A DNA stretch of 64,000 bases from Comamonadaceae bacterium (GTDB lineage Bacteria; Pseudomonadota; Gammaproteobacteria; Burkholderiales; Burkholderiaceae_C): assembly GCA_947450765.1 (NCBI GenBank), contig CANFXC010000007.1, positions 1 through 64,000 on the forward strand. Direction: 5' to 3'. Made by a program: the position numbers and the translations under genes. Of this stretch, positions 58,814-64,000 are shown piece after piece (position 1 is the first letter of the stretch; each line of letters starts with the position of its first letter). Under the pieces are notes generated by a model, which saw nothing but the letters and a program-made list of their open reading frames with translations, had not been told where the DNA came from and did not search any database.

Positions 58814-59884
58814 ATGGCTGTTTACACCGAGGTCTCATTTGACGAGGCTGCTTCATTTTTACAAGCGCTGGGCCTCGGCGAGTTGCAGTCCATCAAGGGT
58901 TGCGCCGGCGGCATTGAAAACACCAATTATTTCGTTGACACCGACCAAGGCCAATTCGTCCTGACGCTGTTTGAACGCTTGACGTTCGAGCAGCTGCCTT
59001 TTTACCTGCACCTGATGAAGCACCTGGCCGAGCGCGGCATTCCGGTGCCAGACCCGCAGGCCGCGCCAGTTGCAAGCCTTGCGCCCGTGATGCCGGGGAA
59101 ATCGCGAAAAAGTGCAGCCGCAGCCAAGGCTGTCGTGATTGCAGACGTGCGTCCAGGCGACATCCTGCACAGCCTCAAAGGCAAACCCGCTGCGGTGGTG
59201 AACAAGCTGCGCGGCAGCAGTGAATTGAAGCCGCAAGCGGCGCACTGCGCTGCTGTCGGCGACATGCTGGCGCGCATGCATCTGGCCGGCCGCGACTTCG
59301 ACATGCAGCAACCCAATCTGCGTGGTCTGCCGTGGTGGAACGAGACCGTGCCGGTGGTGCTGCCGCACCTGACAGCAGAGCAGCGCACGCTGATCTTGGG
59401 CGAGCTGGCTTTTCAAAACCACGTGGCGGCGTCATCGGCTTATGCGTCGCTGCCGCGCGGCCCGGTTCACGCTGATCTGTTTCGCGACAACGTCATGTTT
59501 GACACCGACAGTCACGACAGTGAAGGCGGCCACAGCGACCAGCTCACCGGTTTTTTCGACTTTTACTTTGCCGGCTGCGACACCTTTTTGTTTGACATCG
59601 CCGTCTGCCTGAACGACTGGTGCATTGACCTGGCCACAGGGGAAAATGACCCCGATCGCGCCGATGCCTTTGTCAACGCTTACCAAACGGTACGGCCGCT
59701 GACGGCGCAAGAAAGACAGCTGCTGCCGGCCCTGTTGCGCGCTGGTGCGCTGCGCTTTTGGACCTCACGTTTGTGGGACTTTCATTTGCCACGAGACGCC
59801 GCAGTGCTCAAAGCGCATGATCCAGAACACTTCGAACGCGTTCTGCGCCAGTGCCTGTTACAACCCTATTGCTTGCCGGCTTGA
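58814..59884 (+). CDS. thrB: Homoserine kinase (ThrB, APH-like form)
   Basis: A 356-residue kinase of the aminoglycoside-phosphotransferase fold, the ThrB type found in pseudomonads and beta-proteobacteria in place of the GHMP enzyme. Motifs are GCAGGIENTNYFVDTDQG and QFVLTLFERL at the N-lobe, the catalytic loop HADLFRDNVMFD (Asp and Asn) and the DFG-like GFFDFYFAGCDTFLFDIAV. It phosphorylates homoserine in threonine synthesis. An insert of about 25 residues rich in Lys and Ala (PVMPGKSRKSAAAAKAVV) lies before the hinge. It is followed by a membrane protein gene and cysM on the same strand. Confidence 0.94.
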   Translation: MAVYTEVSFDEAASFLQALGLGELQSIKGCAGGIENTNYFVDTDQGQFVLTLFERLTFEQLPFYLHLMKHLAERGIPVPDPQAAPVASLAPVMPGKSRKSAAAAKAVVIADVRPGDILHSLKGKPAAVVNKLRGSSELKPQAAHCAAVGDMLARMHLAGRDFDMQQPNLRGLPWWNETVPVVLPHLTAEQRTLILGELAFQNHVAASSAYASLPRGPVHADLFRDNVMFDTDSHDSEGGHSDQLTGFFDFYFAGCDTFLFDIAVCLNDWCIDLATGENDPDRADAFVNAYQTVRPLTAQERQLLPALLRAGALRFWTSRLWDFHLPRDAAVLKAHDPEHFERVLRQCLLQPYCLPA

Positions 59885-59920
59885 TGCCGACCTTGCCCAT
59901 CCTTACCCGACACTGATCAC

Positions 59921-60730
59921 ATGAAACTCAACATCGTTCCTGCCCGCACCGGGGCCACCTGGGTCAAGCTGGGGATTCGGACTTTCTTCAAGCAACCGCT
60001 GGCGATGTCTGGCCTGTTCTTCATGTTCATGGCGATACTGTCAGTCGCCTCATTGCTGCCCTTTGTCGGCAGCGCGCTGGCACTGGCGCTGCTGCCCGCA
60101 GCCACGCTGGGCCTGATGGCCGCGACCAAAGAAGCCACCGGCGGCAAGTTTCCCATGCCGTCGATTTTGATCAGCGCTTTTCGGGCCGGGCATCAACGCA
60201 AGCAAGCCATGATGGTGCTGGGCGCGCTCTACGCTGTTGGATTTTTAGGGCTGATGGGCGTGACCACGCTGATCGACGGCGGGCAGTTTGCCAAGCTCTA
60301 TCTGGTCGGCGGCAAGATCACTGAAGAAATGGTTCTGCAAGGCGACTTTCAAACCGCCATGTGGACCGCGTTGATTCTGTATCTGCCGCTGTCTCTGCTG
60401 TTTTGGCACGCCCCGGCACTGGTCCACTGGCATGGCGTGACGCCCGTGAAAAGCCTGTTCTTCAGCTTCATGGCCTGCTACAAAAACTTTGGTGCGTTGA
60501 CGGTCTTTGGTCTGTTCTGGATCGGCCTGTTCATGGCCATGGGCTTGCTGGTCACACTGTTGGCGACCCTGCTCGACAACCCGGGTTTTGCGGCCATCGC
60601 CATGTTCCCCGCGGCGATGCTGATGGTGTCGATGTTTTTCACCTCGCTGTATTTCACCTTTGAAGGCAGCTTTGTGGCGGACCCGGATCCGTCCGGGGAA
60701 CCCGCCCATTCGGTCGATATCAACGTTTGA
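59921..60730 (+). CDS. BPSS1780-type conserved membrane protein
   Basis: A 269-residue integral membrane protein with about six transmembrane segments (LFFMFMAILSVASLLPFVGSA, ALALALLPAATLGLMAA, AMMVLGALYAVGFLGLMGV, WTALILYLPLSLLFWHAPAL, FGLFWIGLFMAMGLLVTLLA, FAAIAMFPAAMLMVSMFF). The opening (VPARTGATWVKLGIRTFFKQPL) matches a beta-proteobacterial family of unknown function named after Burkholderia BPSS1780. Spacing to thrB (36 bases) and cysM (36 bases) permits one transcript. Confidence 0.82.
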   Translation: MKLNIVPARTGATWVKLGIRTFFKQPLAMSGLFFMFMAILSVASLLPFVGSALALALLPAATLGLMAATKEATGGKFPMPSILISAFRAGHQRKQAMMVLGALYAVGFLGLMGVTTLIDGGQFAKLYLVGGKITEEMVLQGDFQTAMWTALILYLPLSLLFWHAPALVHWHGVTPVKSLFFSFMACYKNFGALTVFGLFWIGLFMAMGLLVTLLATLLDNPGFAAIAMFPAAMLMVSMFFTSLYFTFEGSFVADPDPSGEPAHSVDINV

Positions 60731-60766
60731 GACGACCCCTATTTTTCACCCCATCAGGAGAATCAC

Positions 60767-61687
60767 ATGCGCGCTGACAGCATTTTGCAAACCATTGGCA
60801 ACACGCCTCACGTTCGAATCAACCGTCTGTTTGGCCCGAAGGCGCAGGTCTGGATCAAGTCCGAGCGCAGCAACCCGGGTGGCTCGATCAAAGACCGCAT
60901 CGCGCTGGCCATGGTCGAAGCGGCTGAAAAAAATGGCCAGTTGAAACCCGGCTCCACCATCATCGAGCCGACGTCTGGCAACACCGGTGTCGGCTTGGCC
61001 ATGGTGGCGGCCGTCAAGGGCTACAAATTGATTCTGGTCATGCCCGACAGCATGTCGGTTGAACGTCGCCGTTTGATGCTGGCCTACGGTGCCAGCTTTG
61101 ACCTGACGCCACGTGAAAAAGGCATGAAGGGCGCCATCGCCCGGGCCCAAGAACTGGCCGCCGCCACACCCAACGCCTGGGTGCCGCAACAGTTTGACAA
61201 CCCGGCCAATATCGAGGTGCATGCACGCACCACAGCGCTTGAAATTTTGGCTGACTTCCCGGACGGCTTGGACGCCATCATCACCGGCGTTGGCACGGGC
61301 GGCCACCTCAGTGGCGTGGCGCAAGTGCTGAAGGCGAAATGGCCGCAGCTCAAGGTCTTTGCGGTGGAGCCGAGCCAAAGCCCGGTGATCAGCGGTGGTG
61401 CACCGGCGCCGCACCCGATTCAAGGCATTGGTGCAGGTTTTATCCCGAAAAACCTGCTGGTCGATTTGCTTGACGGCGTGATTCTGGTGGACGCTGAACC
61501 GGCCCGTGAGATGGCACGCCGCAGTGCCCGCGAAGAAGGCATGCTGGTGGGTATTTCAAGCGGTGCCACCTTGGCCGCCATCGCCCAGAAACTGCCGGAG
61601 TTGCCAGCTGGCGCCAAAGTGCTGGGCTTTAACTACGACACCGGCGAGCGCTACTTTTCAGTCGAAGGTTTTCTGCCCACCGAGTGA
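60767..61687 (+). CDS. cysM: Cysteine synthase (O-acetylserine sulfhydrylase)
   Basis: A 306-residue PLP enzyme. The PLP lysine is in [13 protein letters not shown], the substrate loop is [14 protein letters not shown] and the phosphate-binding loop is [16 protein letters not shown]. The C-terminal SSGATLAA segment contacts the pyridine nitrogen. It forms cysteine from O-acetylserine and sulfide (or thiosulfate for the CysM type). The overall sequence and the NPGGSIKDR form look more like CysK-type enzymes; the symbol is given by position and should be regarded as CysK/CysM. A good AGGAG precedes the ATG. Confidence 0.9.
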   Translation: MRADSILQTIGNTPHVRINRLFGPKAQVWIKSERSNPGGSIKDRIALAMVEAAEKNGQLKPGSTIIEPTSGNTGVGLAMVAAVKGYKLILVMPDSMSVERRRLMLAYGASFDLTPREKGMKGAIARAQELAAATPNAWVPQQFDNPANIEVHARTTALEILADFPDGLDAIITGVGTGGHLSGVAQVLKAKWPQLKVFAVEPSQSPVISGGAPAPHPIQGIGAGFIPKNLLVDLLDGVILVDAEPAREMARRSAREEGMLVGISSGATLAAIAQKLPELPAGAKVLGFNYDTGERYFSVEGFLPTE

Positions 61688-61708
61688 CATCGTGATTTAG
61701 GCGTCCGC

Positions 61709-64000
61709 TCAGCTGACGATGGTCAGCTTGGCGACGCTCAGCGCCAGCCACTTCACACCATGACGCGTGAAGTTGATCTGGGCCCGGGCATCGTCGCCCA
61801 CGCCTTCCAGCATCAACACCTTGCCTTCACCAAATTTGGCGTGAAAGACTTCCGTGCCCGCTTTGAGGCCGTGCGCCGGTGCTTCGCGCTGGGCCGGCAC
61901 CGACGGGTTGGCAAAGCGCTCGCCCGCAGCGCCCGCTCCACCCGTGCGCGAAGCATAGGCCTTGGCCGCCCAGTCGCCGTTAGAACCTGATCCACCGTTG
62001 GAACCTGAAGCGCCAGCGCCCTGCCAGCCTCCGCCGCCAGCGCGGCCAGCACTGCCGAAACCAGAACCAAAGCCCTGGTTTTTAGGCGTGATCCACTTCA
62101 GCGCAGCCTCAGGCAATTCGTCAAAAAAGCGGCTTTTCAGGTGGTAACGGGTCTGCCCGTGCAACATGCGCGTTTGTGAATGACTCAGGTACAGCCGTTG
62201 CCGTGCCCGCGTGATGGCGACGTACATCAGGCGACGTTCTTCTTCCACGCCGTCACGGTCGCTCATGGCGTTTTCGTGCGGGAACAAACCCTCTTCAATG
62301 CCGGTGATGAAGACACAGTCGAACTCCAGCCCCTTGGAGGCGTGCACCGTCATGAGCTGCACCGCGTCTTGGCCGGCTTGCGCCTGGTTGTCGCCCGACT
62401 CCAACGCGGCGTGGGTCAGAAAAGCCACCAGCGGCGACAGCGTTTCACCGGTTTCAGCATCCGGCGCTAGAAACTCCAAGGGCTCGTCGAGCAGCGCTGC
62501 ATTCACGTTCAAACCCTGGCTGGCGGGCGACTGGCCGATCGGGTAACCGTGCTCGTCAATCGGCAAAGCCACAGCGTCACGGCCAAAGCCTTCCATGCTG
62601 ACGAATGACTCGGCGGCGTTGATCAGTTCGCCCAAATTTTCCAGCCGGTCCTGGCCTTCTTTTTCGAGCCGGTAATGTTCTTGCAGGCCGCTGTGCTGCA
62701 GCACCAACTCGATGATTTCACGCAGCGTGCAGCCGCTGGTTTGCTCGCGCAGCACATCGATCTTGGCGACAAAAGCGCCTAGATTGGTACCCGCCTTGCC
62801 GGTCACGGCACTCACCGCGTCGCTCATGGAGCAACCCGATGCGCGGGCGATGTCTTGCAATTGCTCAATGCTGCGCGCGCCAATGCCGCGCGGTGGGAAA
62901 TTAACGATGCGCAAAAAACTGGTGTCGTCGTTCGGGTTCTCCAGTAAGCGCAAGTAGGCCAGCGCATGCTTGATCTCGGCCCGTTCAAAAAACCGCAGTC
63001 CGCCGTAGACCCGGTAAGGAATGCCGGCGTTAAAAAGTGCGGTTTCCATCACCCGGCTTTGTGCGTTGCTGCGGTACAGCAGTGCGATTTCTTTGCGCGC
63101 AGTGCCGTCACGCACCAGCTGTTTGACCTCGTCGACAAACCACTGCGCTTCGGCGAAGTCGCTGGTCGCTTCGTACACGCGCACCGGCTCGCCGGGGCCA
63201 GCTTCGGTGCGCAGGTTTTTACCCAAGCGCTTGCTGTTGTGGCTGATGAGGTGATTCGCCGAATCCAGGATGTTGCCGAAGCTGCGGTAGTTGCGCTCCA
63301 GCTTGATTTGATGCTGGACATGGAACTCGCGCACGAAGTCCGCCATGTTGCCGACGCGCGCGCCCCGGAAGGCGTAAATGCTCTGGTCGTCGTCGCCCAC
63401 CGCCACCACCGAACCGCCGGGCATCGCGTCTGCGCCTGCGGGAGCGTCGTCGCCCTGCCCGGCCAGCATCTTGATCCAAGCGTATTGCAGCTTGTTGGTG
63501 TCCTGAAACTCGTCAATCAAGATGTGGCGAAAGCGCCGTTGGTAATGCTCGCGCACAGCCGGGTTGTCACGCAGCAACTCGTAACTGCGCAGCATCAACT
63601 CGCCAAAATCGACTACGCCTTCGCGTTGGCATTGCTCTTCGTACAAGGCGTAAATCTCGGCCTTCTTGCGGCTTTCTTCGTCGCGCACCGGCACGTCTTT
63701 GGCGCGCTGGCCGTCTTCCTTGCAGGCGGCAATGAACCAAGCCAACGGCTTGGGGGGAAAGCGCTCGTCATCGATGTTGAATTGTTTGCAAAGGCGCTTG
63801 ATGGCCGAGAGCTGGTCTTGGGTGTCCAGAATCTGAAAGCTCTGCGGCAAATTCGCCATCTTGTAATGCGCCCGCAGAAAACGGTTGCACAGGCCATGAA
63901 AAGTACCAATCCACATGCCGCGCACATTCACCGGCAACATGTCCGAGAGGCGGGCCATCATCTCCTTGGAGGCCTTGTTGGTGAAGGTCACCGCCAAAAT
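61709..64000 (-). CDS. uvrD: UvrD/PcrA-type DNA helicase, N-terminus beyond window
   Basis: The frame is open to the right edge (ILAVTFTNKA at the boundary), so roughly the first 50 residues including Walker A are missing. Present helicase motifs: Ia AVTFTNKASKEM, Ib GMWIGTFHGL, II HILIDEFQDTNK, III VVAVGDDDQSIYAFRGA, IV IKLERNYRS, V MTVHASKGLEFDCVFITG and VI EERRLMYVAITRARQR. A Gly/Ser/Asn-rich linker (residues ~655-700 of the visible part) precedes the C-terminal Tudor-like domain (GTEVFHAKFGEGKVLMLEG) that binds RNA polymerase in UvrD/PcrA. It acts in nucleotide excision and mismatch repair. Converges with cysM. Confidence 0.94.
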   Translation of the reverse strand: MLAVTFTNKASKEMMARLSDMLPVNVRGMWIGTFHGLCNRFLRAHYKMANLPQSFQILDTQDQLSAIKRLCKQFNIDDERFPPKPLAWFIAACKEDGQRAKDVPVRDEESRKKAEIYALYEEQCQREGVVDFGELMLRSYELLRDNPAVREHYQRRFRHILIDEFQDTNKLQYAWIKMLAGQGDDAPAGADAMPGGSVVAVGDDDQSIYAFRGARVGNMADFVREFHVQHQIKLERNYRSFGNILDSANHLISHNSKRLGKNLRTEAGPGEPVRVYEATSDFAEAQWFVDEVKQLVRDGTARKEIALLYRSNAQSRVMETALFNAGIPYRVYGGLRFFERAEIKHALAYLRLLENPNDDTSFLRIVNFPPRGIGARSIEQLQDIARASGCSMSDAVSAVTGKAGTNLGAFVAKIDVLREQTSGCTLREIIELVLQHSGLQEHYRLEKEGQDRLENLGELINAAESFVSMEGFGRDAVALPIDEHGYPIGQSPASQGLNVNAALLDEPLEFLAPDAETGETLSPLVAFLTHAALESGDNQAQAGQDAVQLMTVHASKGLEFDCVFITGIEEGLFPHENAMSDRDGVEEERRLMYVAITRARQRLYLSHSQTRMLHGQTRYHLKSRFFDELPEAALKWITPKNQGFGSGFGSAGRAGGGGWQGAGASGSNGGSGSNGDWAAKAYASRTGGAGAAGERFANPSVPAQREAPAHGLKAGTEVFHAKFGEGKVLMLEGVGDDARAQINFTRHGVKWLALSVAKLTIVS

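Noticed and set aside
1-64000. CRISPR arrays, tRNA/rRNA genes, insertion sequences, prophage or integrase genes
   Set aside because: Looked for spaced direct repeats, cloverleaf-type sequences, transposase motifs and phage genes; none was recognised by eye.

Overview
The window looks like a chromosomal segment of a betaproteobacterium, most likely family Comamonadaceae (Rhodoferax/Polaromonas/Variovorax-like). The evidence is the order xseB-ispA-dxs-folE2 with a divergent Rieske oxygenase gene, the polA / small secreted protein / thrB / BPSS1780-type / cysM / uvrD neighbourhood, several TRAP transporters, and moderately GC-rich coding sequence. No rRNA, tRNA, CRISPR array, insertion sequence or prophage was recognised.

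Layout. 1-6371 (minus strand): a lipopolysaccharide / O-antigen locus with five glycosyltransferases and an O-antigen ligase. Its distal part is AT-rich and rearranged: a truncated glycosyltransferase tail abuts an antitoxin gene that appears to have lost its toxin. 6510-7120: a ParDE toxin-antitoxin pair with a palindromic operator. 7259-14699: a small helix-hairpin-helix protein, a fused 5-oxoprolinase-type enzyme, and a divergent TRAP transporter operon that ends with the fluoride channel gene crcB.

14748-21876 is the most unusual part. Six tightly coupled plus-strand genes encode a divergent SEDS (FtsW/RodA-type) glycosyltransferase, a class B penicillin-binding-protein-like transpeptidase, a small unknown protein, a protein with an FHA-like C-terminal region, a PP2C-type phosphatase and a membrane-attached protein-kinase-like protein. 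This set resembles the actinobacterial fhaAB-pstP-rodA-pbpA-pknAB locus. Convergent to it (21890-27605, minus) are five genes for exported proteins of mostly unknown function, including a lipoprotein, with a clear promoter and an internal terminator.

27744-35422 (minus) is a complete coxSLM-DEG-xdhC cluster for a form II (AYRGAGR) CO-dehydrogenase-like molybdenum hydroxylase. Next come three copper-handling genes (PCu(A)C, YcnI-like, DUF2946) and a tungstate ABC transporter (tupBCA) with a divergent ModE-like regulator; a ModE-box-like palindrome lies between regulator and transporter. 40848-43275 holds an EgtB/SenA-type sulfoxide/selenoxide synthase gene divergent from selD, suggesting selenium metabolism. 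43434-47036 is a second TRAP system whose binding-protein gene faces the permease genes across a perfect bidirectional terminator. 47165-64000 is mostly housekeeping: folE2, dxs, ispA, xseB, a Rieske oxygenase, a sulfurtransferase, a GIY-YIG protein, a ZIP transporter, an exported dienelactone-hydrolase-like enzyme, polA, thrB, cysM and a truncated uvrD at the edge.

All calls come from reading the sequence and known family motifs; no database search was run.
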